From an uncultured Clostridia bacterium (GTDB taxonomy: Bacteria; Bacillota; Clostridia; Lachnospirales; CAG-274): a DNA stretch of 7,361 nt. The notes below the pieces were generated by a model. The model was not told the DNA's origin. It ran no database searches and saw nothing but the letters and a program-made list of their open reading frames with translations. The position numbers and the translations under genes are program-made. Below, piece by piece: positions 1 through 6,075 of this stretch (position 1 is the first letter of the stretch; each line of letters starts with the position of its first letter). The DNA is taken from assembly GCA_946630405.1 (NCBI GenBank), contig CAMOYW010000040.1, positions 1-7,361 on the forward strand, read 5' to 3'.

Positions 1-511
1 AGGTCATAAATACGGACTTATATCCGAAGAACGCTATAACGCTTTCCTTGCAAAAAAACAAGCCATTGAAGACGAAATAAAAAGGATCAAGAAAATCAAC
101 GTCGCACCCTCAAAAGAGATAAATGCTCACCTTGAAGCTCTTTCTTCAAGCCCTCTTGAAACGGGCATAAAGCTTACGGATCTTATCAAAAGACCCGAGC
201 TTGATTACGACAAACTCGCTTTTGCCGACCCCGACAGACCTTCTCTTTCCGAGGAAGTTGCCGAACAGGTAAACATTCAGGTGAAATACGAAGGCTATAT
301 ACAAAGGCAGGCAAAGCAGGTAGAGCATTTTAAAAACGTGGAGGGCCGTCTTATACCCGATAATATAGACTATTCCGAGGTACAAGGGCTTCGCATCGAA
401 GCAAGGCAAAAACTCGCCTCCGTACGTCCCGTGAACATCGGACAGGCAAGCAGGATAAGCGGAGTTTCACCTGCGGATGTCAATATGCTTTTGGTTTATT
501 TAACAAAATGA
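1..511 (+). CDS. mnmG: MnmG (GidA), tRNA uridine-5-carboxymethylaminomethyl modification enzyme, 3' part only
   Basis: The reading frame is open from the left edge (first complete codon at base 2) to TGA at 509-511, giving the last 169 residues of a protein usually about 620-650 residues long. MnmG is an FAD enzyme that works with the GTPase MnmE to modify wobble U34 of certain tRNAs in the cytoplasm. The visible part is the helical C-terminal domain that contacts tRNA and MnmE. Seen directly: a KYEGYIQRQ segment, then IDYSEVQGLRIEARQKL, then the family signature RPVNIGQASRISGVSPAD about 15 residues before the end. The FAD-binding N-terminal part lies outside the window. The stop overlaps the start of rsmG in an ATGA, so the two are co-transcribed and probably translationally coupled. 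Identification is near certain. Confidence 0.97.
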   Translation, partial: GHKYGLISEERYNAFLAKKQAIEDEIKRIKKINVAPSKEINAHLEALSSSPLETGIKLTDLIKRPELDYDKLAFADPDRPSLSEEVAEQVNIQVKYEGYIQRQAKQVEHFKNVEGRLIPDNIDYSEVQGLRIEARQKLASVRPVNIGQASRISGVSPADVNMLLVYLTK

Positions 512-1215
512 GCGAATTCATTAAAAACTGCATATCCGAGATAGGTATCACCCTTTCCGACAAACAGGCAAACAAACTTGTGACCTACCGTGATATGCTC
601 ATCGAAAAAAACAAGGTCATGAACCTCACTGCCATTACGGATGAAAAAGAGATCGCGATCAAGCATTTTGCGGACTGTATCGCCGTATGCGCGCATATCG
701 ACCCGAATGGCAAAAACATCATAGATATAGGCACGGGTGCGGGATTCCCGGGGCTTCCCATAAAAATAGCCGCTCCAAGTACCCATATAACTTTGCTTGA
801 TTCTCTTGCAAAAAGGGTCTCCTTCCTTGAAGAAGTGTGTGCCGCTCTTTCGCTTGAAGATATACAATGTATACACACAAGAGCCGAGGACGGTGCAAGA
901 GAGACTGAACTTCGGGAAAATTTCGACATAGCCGTGTCAAGAGCGGTAGCTCCTTTAAATGTACTTTGCGAATATGCCGCACCCTTTTTAAAAACGGGTG
1001 GCTTGTTTGTGGCTTTAAAAGGACAGACGGTAACGGAAGAGATAGAAAATGCACAAAACGCGTTGTCGGAGCTTGCTTTGAAGCAAGAAGAGATAATACC
1101 TCAACCACTTCCTTATACCGATATAACGCACTATATAGCCGTCTTTAAAAAGACAGCACCCACTTCCGACAAATATCCGAGAACGGCAAAGAAAATATCA
1201 CGCTCTCCCCTGTGA
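508..1215 (+). CDS. rsmG: RsmG (GidB), 16S rRNA (guanine-N7)-methyltransferase
   Basis: Complete, 235 residues, within the family's usual range of roughly 205-240. RsmG uses S-adenosylmethionine to methylate N7 of a guanine in the 530 loop of 16S rRNA (G527 in E. coli numbering); loss in other species gives low-level streptomycin resistance. Seen: an N-terminal helical region with the NLTAITDEKEIAIKHFADC segment (about 39-57), the SAM-binding glycine motif IDIGTGAGFPGLP at about 72-84, VSRAVAPLNVL from residue 143, and ALKGQ near 170. The C-terminal KYPRTAKKISRSPL resembles the usual basic KYPRxxGxPxKxPL tail but lacks its glycine and first proline. The ATG overlaps the mnmG stop by 4 bases and has no good Shine-Dalgarno sequence, which fits translational coupling. 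A promoter for the next gene follows, so this gene probably ends the operon, although no clear terminator hairpin is visible right after it. Confidence 0.97.
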   Translation: MSEFIKNCISEIGITLSDKQANKLVTYRDMLIEKNKVMNLTAITDEKEIAIKHFADCIAVCAHIDPNGKNIIDIGTGAGFPGLPIKIAAPSTHITLLDSLAKRVSFLEEVCAALSLEDIQCIHTRAEDGARETELRENFDIAVSRAVAPLNVLCEYAAPFLKTGGLFVALKGQTVTEEIENAQNALSELALKQEEIIPQPLPYTDITHYIAVFKKTAPTSDKYPRTAKKISRSPL

Positions 1216-1269
1216 CAATTACACAAGCGTGACATATTCGTTAAATTTAAAGTAAAGAAAAATTTTCCC

Positions 1270-1298
1270 TTGATATTTCTTTTAAAATACTGTACAAT
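1270..1298 (+). promoter_or_regulatory. Sigma-A-type promoter for the sugar transferase gene
   Basis: TTGATA at 1270-1275 and TACAAT at 1293-1298 are separated by exactly 17 bases. Each hexamer differs from the vegetative consensus at one position, and a TG directly precedes the -10 box. Transcription would start around 1304-1307, leaving a leader of about 60 nt before the TTG start. The promoter lies in the only intergenic gap before the gene, and nothing else in the gap is comparably good. Confidence 0.75.
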
Positions 1299-1326
1299 AA
1301 ATTTCTGTTCAAAAGTCCACATGAAA

Positions 1327-1357
1327 CCGGTAGTCGATATAGCATAAAAACTATCGG
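1327..1357 (+). promoter_or_regulatory. Leader hairpin reaching into the G-rich ribosome binding site
   Basis: CCGGTAGT at 1327-1334 can pair with ACTATCGG at 1350-1357, giving eight base pairs (one G-U) around a 15-nt A-rich loop. The 3' arm uses the first two G of the eight-G tract that serves as the ribosome binding site. The fold would sit directly against the initiation region and could modulate ribosome access. The pairing is read directly from the sequence; the regulatory role is inferred. It does not match a riboswitch class that I recognise. Confidence 0.4.
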
Positions 1358-1363
1358 GGGGGG
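1356..1363 (+). promoter_or_regulatory. Eight-G homopolymer acting as ribosome binding site before a TTG start
   Basis: The run of eight G ends 5 bases before the TTG start codon at 1369. Part of the tract could pair with the CCUCC of 16S rRNA (with some mismatch or wobble), and no other purine-rich sequence lies at a suitable distance, so it decides the start. Homopolymeric G runs are prone to length change by slippage, so ribosome binding site strength or spacing could vary between cells. Confidence 0.55.
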
Positions 1364-1368
1364 TAATT

Positions 1369-2841
1369 TTGTATAAGAAAAATTTTACAGGCTGGTTAAA
1401 ACATATAGATTTCCTTATATTGGATCTTCTTTGCCTGCAATTCGCCTACTTTTTGGCATATAATATACGCTTCGACAAAAGCAATGCTTTTTTGCAAAAC
1501 CCGTATTCGGAGACCATATATCTGCATCTTGCGGGAATACTGTTGTTTATTGACATACTGCTTTTCCTTACCCTCAACCCTTTCAAAAACGTGGTAAAAC
1601 GAGGGCTTTACAAGGAATTTACCGCAACCGTCAAAAACACCCTGTTCGTATTCCTTTTGCTTACGGTATATCTGTTTTTTACAAAAACAGGCTCAAACTA
1701 TTCAAGATACCTGATAGTACTTTCGGCAGGCATATACGCACTTTCTTCCTACGGTGCAAGGATACTTTGGAAAAATCTTTTAAAGGACAAAAGTCTTCCC
1801 GGTTACGTCCACTCACTGCTGATAGTTTCCACATGCGAAAAGCTTAAATCGGGCGACATATATTCAGCCATTGACAAAGACAATCTGCGCTATTTTAAGC
1901 TTAAGGGCGTTGCCCTTCTGGATACGAACCTTATAGGCAAAAAAGTGGCAGGCAAAAAGGTCGTAGCCGACAAAAACTCTCTTATAGACTATGTAAGAAA
2001 CGAATGGGTGGATGAGGTTTTTATATCCTCTCTCCCCGATGAATACAATACAAAAGACTACATTCAAGATTTTCTTGACATGGGTGTTGTCGTACATCAG
2101 GAGCTTGTAAATATGAACGAATTTGTGGATCGCAACGAATTCGTTGAACGTATGGGAAGCTACACCGTGCTTACCGCAAGCATCAACTCTGTCAGCCCCA
2201 TAGAGGCATTCCTTAAAAGGGTAATGGATATACTGGGCGGTCTGGTAGGCTGCCTTATAACGGGTATACTTTACATATTCCTCGCTCCCCTTATCAAAAA
2301 GGAAAGCCCCGGCCCCGTATTTTTCTCACAAGAGAGGATCGGGCGAAACGGCAAAAAATTCAAAATGTACAAGTTCAGAAGCATGTATCTTGATGCGGAA
2401 GAACGCAAAAAAGAGCTTATGGCTGAAAACAGAGTCGGCAGCGGCATGATGTTCAAACTCGACTGGGATCCGAGAATAATCGGAGCGAAAAAACTTCCCG
2501 ACGGCACGACCAAAAAGGGCATAGGCAACATCATAAGAGACTGGTCTTTAGACGAATTTCCTCAATTCTTCAACGTGCTTAAAGGCGATATGAGTCTTGT
2601 GGGAACAAGACCTCCCACACTTGATGAGTGGGAAAAATACGAAAACCACCACAGAGCAAGAATGAGCGTAAAGCCCGGTGTGACGGGTATGTGGCAGGTA
2701 AGCGGCAGAAGCAACATAACGGACTTTGAAGAAGTCGTAGCCCTCGACCGCAAATACATAGCCAACTGGTCGCTCGCACTTGATATAAAAATACTTTTCA
2801 AAACATTTGTAGTGGTATTCAAAAAAGAAGGCTCTATGTAA
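1369..2841 (+). CDS. Polyprenyl-phosphate sugar-1-phosphate transferase (exopolysaccharide/capsule initiating enzyme, bacterial sugar transferase family)
   Basis: 490 residues, the usual length for the long WbaP/CpsE-like members of this family. Such enzymes move a sugar-1-phosphate from a nucleotide sugar to undecaprenyl phosphate at the inner face of the membrane, the first step of a surface polysaccharide; the sugar cannot be read from sequence. Seen: about four N-terminal membrane segments (roughly 9-31, 50-70, 85-106, 112-135), a soluble middle region resembling the degenerate nucleotide-binding domain of these proteins (about 145-265), then the C-terminal catalytic domain. This starts with KRVMDILGG near 284 and a membrane-associated hairpin (about 286-308). 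It continues with SPGPVFFSQERIGRNGK, KFRSM at 335-339, the catalytic Asp-Glu pair in DEFPQ (D395, E396), GDMSLVGTRPP with GTRPP at 412-416, and KPGVTGMWQVSGRS from 435. All key motifs are intact. The TTG start at 1369 is chosen because the G-rich ribosome binding site precedes it and the first membrane segment follows. The gene has its own promoter and terminator, with no other glycosyltransferase beside it. Confidence 0.93.
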   Translation: MYKKNFTGWLKHIDFLILDLLCLQFAYFLAYNIRFDKSNAFLQNPYSETIYLHLAGILLFIDILLFLTLNPFKNVVKRGLYKEFTATVKNTLFVFLLLTVYLFFTKTGSNYSRYLIVLSAGIYALSSYGARILWKNLLKDKSLPGYVHSLLIVSTCEKLKSGDIYSAIDKDNLRYFKLKGVALLDTNLIGKKVAGKKVVADKNSLIDYVRNEWVDEVFISSLPDEYNTKDYIQDFLDMGVVVHQELVNMNEFVDRNEFVERMGSYTVLTASINSVSPIEAFLKRVMDILGGLVGCLITGILYIFLAPLIKKESPGPVFFSQERIGRNGKKFKMYKFRSMYLDAEERKKELMAENRVGSGMMFKLDWDPRIIGAKKLPDGTTKKGIGNIIRDWSLDEFPQFFNVLKGDMSLVGTRPPTLDEWEKYENHHRARMSVKPGVTGMWQVSGRSNITDFEEVVALDRKYIANWSLALDIKILFKTFVVVFKKEGSM

Positions 2842-2844
2842 TAT

Positions 2845-2890
2845 AAAAGAGTTGTGAAAATAAGTTATTATTTTTCACGGCTCTTTTTTT
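2845..2890 (+). terminator. Intrinsic terminator after the sugar transferase gene
   Basis: AAAAGAGTTGTGAAAATAA pairs with TTATTTTTCACGGCTCTTTT through a long stem of about 18 pairs with two G-U pairs and one bulged base, closed by a short loop. A run of seven T ends it at 2890. It begins 4 bases after the TAA stop. The hairpin plus U-tract is the standard Rho-independent arrangement and marks the sugar transferase as a single-gene transcript. Confidence 0.9.
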
Positions 2891-2925
2891 GCTTTCAAAA
2901 AAGATTCGACCCTCTTTAAAATCAA

Positions 2926-2942
2926 CATAGCTTATGGCTATG
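2926..2942 (+). repeat. Short inverted repeat in the intergenic region
   Basis: CATAGC at 2926-2931 and GCTATG at 2937-2942 form a perfect 6-bp inverted repeat with a 5-base centre. It lies between the upstream terminator and the next promoter, with its downstream end about 58 bases before the -35 box. It could be a protein-binding site, but a repeat this short is also expected by chance. No function is assigned. Confidence 0.25.
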
Positions 2943-2999
2943 CCCGCAATAATGTTCAACTATTTACTTTACTTTTTTATTACATTTGCGCCAAAAATA

Positions 3000-3029
3000 T
3001 TGACAACATCCGTTGTTTTGCTTTATCAT
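3000..3029 (+). promoter_or_regulatory. Sigma-A-type promoter for the cyclophilin/LTA-synthase-like operon
   Basis: A perfect -35 box TTGACA at 3000-3005 is followed, after 18 bases, by TATCAT at 3024-3029 (one mismatch to TATAAT). The predicted start, near 3036, lies about 30 bases ahead of the ATG at 3067, and AGGAAGG (3052-3058) sits 8 bases before that ATG. The upstream flank is very AT-rich, which would favour promoter strength. The terminator at 2845-2890 separates this unit from the gene before it. Confidence 0.75.
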
Positions 3030-3066
3030 CATTTCGGAAAATCATACACATAGGAAGGTAAACAAA

Positions 3067-3903
3067 ATGAAAAAACATATATTGTCCCTGCTTGCTGTCA
3101 CACTGCTTTTATCTTCGGCAGCGTGCAAAAGCAAGCCTGAATTTGAATCTGCAAGTGAAGAAGAGATACAGGATGCGCAAGAGCAAATAAAGGTACACCC
3201 GGGTACATTTGAGCCCACAAAGGAGCTTCCTCAGCTGACTCCCGTTGCGGTAGGCGACACCATCGCCACTATACACACCACCATGGGTGATATGAAGGTG
3301 CGTTTCTTCCCCGAATATGCTCCGAAAGCCGTAGAGAATTTCACAACTCACGCCAAAAACGGCTACTACAACAATGTTTTGTTCCACCGTGTGATCAACC
3401 ACTTCATAGTACAGGGCGGCGACCCCACGGGAAGCGGTACGGGCGGAGAAAGTATATGGGGAAGCGGCTTTGAAGACGAGGTAAGTATGGATCTTCGTAA
3501 TTTCAGAGGCGCACTGTGTATGGCTAACCAAGGCTACGGCACTATGACCAACCACAGCCAGTTCTACATATCTCAGTCAAACGATATAGGCGACGGCGCA
3601 AGAAATGCGCTTAAAAGCAAACTTGAAGCCCCCGACGAAATTGCTGTCGACCTGAACAATTCACGCTTTAAGGATGCTTCGGGCAATTTCCTCACCAACA
3701 AGGACATATTTACCGAGGCGGCTGTAAACGAATATTCAAACAACGGCGGAACTCCCGGGCTTGATATGGACTATACCGTATTCGGTCAGATCTACGAAGG
3801 GCTTGATGTACTCGATAAAATAGCCTCCGTAGAGGTAAACAACGAGCGACCCGTAAACGATATCAAAATTACGTCAATAGATGTGGGAGTATACGGCGGC
3901 TGA
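3067..3903 (+). CDS. Secreted lipoprotein cyclophilin (peptidyl-prolyl cis-trans isomerase)
   Basis: 278 residues. Cyclophilins catalyse cis-trans isomerisation of peptide bonds before proline; this one should be anchored outside the membrane and act as a foldase for exported proteins. The N-terminus is a lipoprotein signal: MKK, a hydrophobic run, then lipobox SAAC with the lipidated cysteine at residue 20. An acidic linker follows (about 27-45). The domain starts near 67 (DTIATIHTTMGDMKVRFFPEYAPKAVENF) and contains FHRV (106-109, catalytic Arg108), FIVQGGDPTGSGTGG (113 on, with Gln116) and GALCMANQG. SQFYIS begins at Ser164, and the domain ends with TVFGQIYEGLDVLDKIASV. About 50 more residues than in eukaryotic cyclophilin A separate SQFYIS from TVFG, as is common in Bacillota. 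The positions of cyclophilin A Trp121 and His126 appear to be Gly and Tyr here. ATG 3067 is preferred because AGGAAGG precedes it and it starts the signal peptide. It is the first gene of an operon with the next one. Confidence 0.94.
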   Translation: MKKHILSLLAVTLLLSSAACKSKPEFESASEEEIQDAQEQIKVHPGTFEPTKELPQLTPVAVGDTIATIHTTMGDMKVRFFPEYAPKAVENFTTHAKNGYYNNVLFHRVINHFIVQGGDPTGSGTGGESIWGSGFEDEVSMDLRNFRGALCMANQGYGTMTNHSQFYISQSNDIGDGARNALKSKLEAPDEIAVDLNNSRFKDASGNFLTNKDIFTEAAVNEYSNNGGTPGLDMDYTVFGQIYEGLDVLDKIASVEVNNERPVNDIKITSIDVGVYGG

Positions 3904-3910
3904 TCGATAT

Positions 3911-5905
3911 ATGAAAAACATTAAAAAATTCCTGAACAAAAAATTCATAACGGGCTTTTTGCTGACTTTGTTCATTGCCGCAGTGACCATAATACTCGTA
4001 TATCTGTGCGGAAACTTCTCAAACGGAGAAAGAAGCGAGATACTCGATATGTTCTCCCATATAGACACGGCAAAGTATACCCGCATAAAGGTCATACTTT
4101 ACGCACTCGTATCCGTTACCGTTGCCTTTTTAACAGGCTGTCTGTGTGCCTTTGGCAAAGGAGTATTCGGAAAATATGATAAAGGCATTTCGGTGGCGCT
4201 CGCGTTTTTGTTTCCCTTATTTATAGGCACAAATGTGGCGCTCGTCAAAATAAACGACTACAAGCTTGTAAATATACTTATGATAACGGCATTTTATATG
4301 TTTATGTTTATCATAACTCAAAGAAGCTCGATAGCCGCTATTGTGACTGCATTTATCGTCTGTTTTTTCACCATTGCAAACGAATGTGTGATAAAAACAA
4401 GAGGTATGGCTATCTCCATATCCGATTTTTACGCTATCGCAACGGGTCTGACAGTGGTATCCACCTACCGCATAAGCATAAATCTCGATATGATATATTC
4501 CTTTGTAAGCTTTTTGCTGGTGGTGCTGCTTGCCATACATTTCCCCTTCAAGGCGGAAAAGAAAAAGCTCATCATCGCAATACCGCTTGCGGTCTGTATG
4601 ACGGTATCTTCCGTAATACTCTCATACAATATGATCCTTAACAAAAAAGCGGTGGCGGAAGATCTTGCTTCTCAAGACCTTAGCAACAACAAAGGCGTAT
4701 TTTACAACTTAGCCAACAAAATCATAAACACAAAGCTTGAAAAGCCCGAACACTATTCCAAAAAGGACATAGAAAAAAGCCTTTCAAGCTACTCACCGGA
4801 TAAAGATCCCGACCAATATCCAAATGTTATATTCATAGTAAACGAAAGTTTTGCGGATCTCAGAGAGCTTTACGACCTTACAACGGACAAGCCTTTACTG
4901 CCCTACCTTGATTCTCTCAAAGAAACATCCCTACACGGGCACATGGTACCCTCCGTATACGGCGGAAGCACATGCAACACCGAATTTGAGCTGATGACGG
5001 GGCTTTCCATGGTATTTTTGCCCGAAGGAAGCTTCCCCTTCATGCAATATCTCGTAAAGCCCATAGATACATATATATCCGATGCACCCGATGTGTATCA
5101 AAAAATATATATGCACCCCTATATAGCGGACAACTGGAAAAGAAACGAGATATATAAATTCCTCGGCTTTGATTCCTTTATAGCGGGTAAAGACTTCGTT
5201 ACCGAAAAAGGCTTTGAGGAAAGCTTTTCCTTCCGTGTGGATTTTATAGACTACCCGGGAGTTGACAAGGTGCGCGGCTACATAAGCGACAAGGCAGTAA
5301 GCGAAAAGATAATAGAGCTTTATAAAAATAAACCCTCGGACAAAAAGCTGATGGTACAGGCTATGACCATGCAAAATCACGGCTCGTATCAATACAGCAA
5401 GGACGACTTTAAAAACGAGATACACGCCGAAAACGGCAGTGACGAGCTTGACCAGTTCCTCACCCTCACCCACATAAGCGACGAGGCAATGAAGCTTTTG
5501 GTGGAATATTTCAAAACCGTGGACGAACCTACGGTGATAGCCTTTGTGGGCGACCACGAGCCGAATATAAGCGACCCGGGAGACATACACTTCAAGGAAG
5601 TCGAGCCGACGAACACCATACATGACTTCTACGTGCCCTACTTCGTTTGGACCAACTACGACAATCCCCTTGACTCCGCACCCGAACTTATAAGCGCAAA
5701 CTATTTCAGCCTTATACTCAAAAAAAGTGCGGGACTTCCCTTAAACTCCTTCGACAAATTCAGAGAGGAGCTTTTTAACAAATATCCCGTATTTACTCCC
5801 AAGGTGGTAATAGACAGCGAAGGAAACGAGTGCAAGCCCTCCCAGGCAGAGGACAAAGCTCTCGACACCTACAACAACATACAGTATTCAAGAATGTTTG
5901 AATAA
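3911..5905 (+). CDS. LTA-synthase-family membrane protein with extracellular sulfatase-type (phosphoglycerol transferase-like) domain
   Basis: 664 residues, the typical size for LtaS relatives. LtaS moves glycerol-phosphate from phosphatidylglycerol onto a growing lipoteichoic acid chain outside the cell; relatives decorate other glycans, so the exact acceptor is not known. The N-terminal third has about six or seven hydrophobic segments (roughly 12-34, 60-80, 90-112, 117-155 probably two, 195-213, 221-240), versus five in S. aureus LtaS. The catalytic domain follows from about 305. Seen: NVIFIVNESF with metal-ligand Glu312; GGSTCNTEFE with the nucleophile Thr354; HPYIADNWKRNEIY (His402, Trp409, Arg411, matching substrate-binding residues of LtaS); MQNHGSY (His490); and VGDHEPNIS (Asp548, His549, metal ligands). 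All catalytic positions are intact. ATG 3911 lies 7 bases after the cyclophilin stop and starts just before the first membrane segment. Its Shine-Dalgarno sequence is weak (GGCGG, 3895-3899), so it probably depends on translation of the upstream gene. Confidence 0.92.
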   Translation: MKNIKKFLNKKFITGFLLTLFIAAVTIILVYLCGNFSNGERSEILDMFSHIDTAKYTRIKVILYALVSVTVAFLTGCLCAFGKGVFGKYDKGISVALAFLFPLFIGTNVALVKINDYKLVNILMITAFYMFMFIITQRSSIAAIVTAFIVCFFTIANECVIKTRGMAISISDFYAIATGLTVVSTYRISINLDMIYSFVSFLLVVLLAIHFPFKAEKKKLIIAIPLAVCMTVSSVILSYNMILNKKAVAEDLASQDLSNNKGVFYNLANKIINTKLEKPEHYSKKDIEKSLSSYSPDKDPDQYPNVIFIVNESFADLRELYDLTTDKPLLPYLDSLKETSLHGHMVPSVYGGSTCNTEFELMTGLSMVFLPEGSFPFMQYLVKPIDTYISDAPDVYQKIYMHPYIADNWKRNEIYKFLGFDSFIAGKDFVTEKGFEESFSFRVDFIDYPGVDKVRGYISDKAVSEKIIELYKNKPSDKKLMVQAMTMQNHGSYQYSKDDFKNEIHAENGSDELDQFLTLTHISDEAMKLLVEYFKTVDEPTVIAFVGDHEPNISDPGDIHFKEVEPTNTIHDFYVPYFVWTNYDNPLDSAPELISANYFSLILKKSAGLPLNSFDKFREELFNKYPVFTPKVVIDSEGNECKPSQAEDKALDTYNNIQYSRMFE

Positions 5906-5941
5906 AATAACTTCTGTCTTTGCGATCGATCGTAAATGATC

Positions 5942-5981
5942 ACGCCCCCGTTTGGCAAAAAACTTTGTCAAACGGGGGCGT
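5942..5981. terminator. Very stable GC-rich hairpin at the end of the LTA-synthase-like gene (probable terminator)
   Basis: Bases 5942-5959 pair with 5964-5981 over 18 pairs (one G-T wobble) around the tetraloop AAAC; the outer part is ACGCCCCCG against CGGGGGCGT. It begins 37 bases after the stop codon. It lacks a proper U-tract on either strand (TTCTGCGTGT follows on plus), so it may be an imperfect terminator, an mRNA 3'-end stabiliser, or a copy of a dispersed palindromic repeat. The structure is certain, the role inferred. Confidence 0.6.
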
Positions 5982-6026
5982 TCTGCGTGTCAATTAAAGT
6001 AGCTAAGGAACAAAAAATGTTTTGTA

Positions 6027-6075
6027 AACACTGATTAAATGGTGAAAAAATCAGTGTTCCCTTTTATTTATTTTT
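6027..6075. terminator. Bidirectional intrinsic terminator between convergent operons
   Basis: AACACTGATT (6027-6036) and AATCAGTGTT (6049-6058) form a perfect 10-bp stem with a 12-base loop. On the plus strand it is followed by a T-rich tail (CCCTTTTATTTATTTTT). On the minus strand it is followed by TTTACAAAACATTTTTT. It lies 15 bases beyond the aldo/keto reductase stop, so it is placed to end that operon and to catch read-through from the plus-strand unit. Confidence 0.75.

Noticed and set aside
496..1108. Antisense open frames opposite rsmG
   Set aside because: They are wholly or almost wholly covered by the conserved rsmG coding sequence, with no initiation signals and low-complexity, cysteine/arginine-rich translations.
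1211..1225. TGTGACAATTACACA, resembling a CRP/FNR/Rex-type palindrome
   Set aside because: The half-sites match imperfectly, the site overlaps the rsmG stop codon, and it is too far upstream of the promoter to be convincing.
1216..1269. Possible terminator directly after rsmG
   Set aside because: I found no stable hairpin followed by a T run. The AT-rich AAAATTTTCCC stretch gives only a weak stem, so read-through into the sugar transferase cannot be excluded.
1321..1347. Eight-codon leader open frame ahead of the sugar transferase
   Set aside because: No ribosome binding site precedes the ATG, and the peptide shows no run of regulatory codons. The same bases are better explained as part of the leader hairpin.
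3013..3066. Upstream in-frame TTG that would lengthen the cyclophilin by 18 residues
   Set aside because: It lies inside the predicted promoter, has no ribosome binding site, and would put a polar segment before a clear lipoprotein signal. ATG 3067 has AGGAAGG at good spacing.
3881..3910. Upstream ATG that would lengthen the LTA-synthase-like protein by 10 residues
   Set aside because: It would overlap the end of the cyclophilin gene and has no ribosome binding site. ATG 3911 gives a normal basic N-terminus directly before the first membrane segment, though its own Shine-Dalgarno is also weak, so some doubt remains.
4931..5623. Long antisense open frame (230 codons) opposite the LTA-synthase-like gene
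   Set aside because: It lies wholly within a gene whose catalytic motifs are all intact on the other strand, its translation resembles no known family, and no ribosome binding site or promoter supports it. It is a by-product of codon bias.
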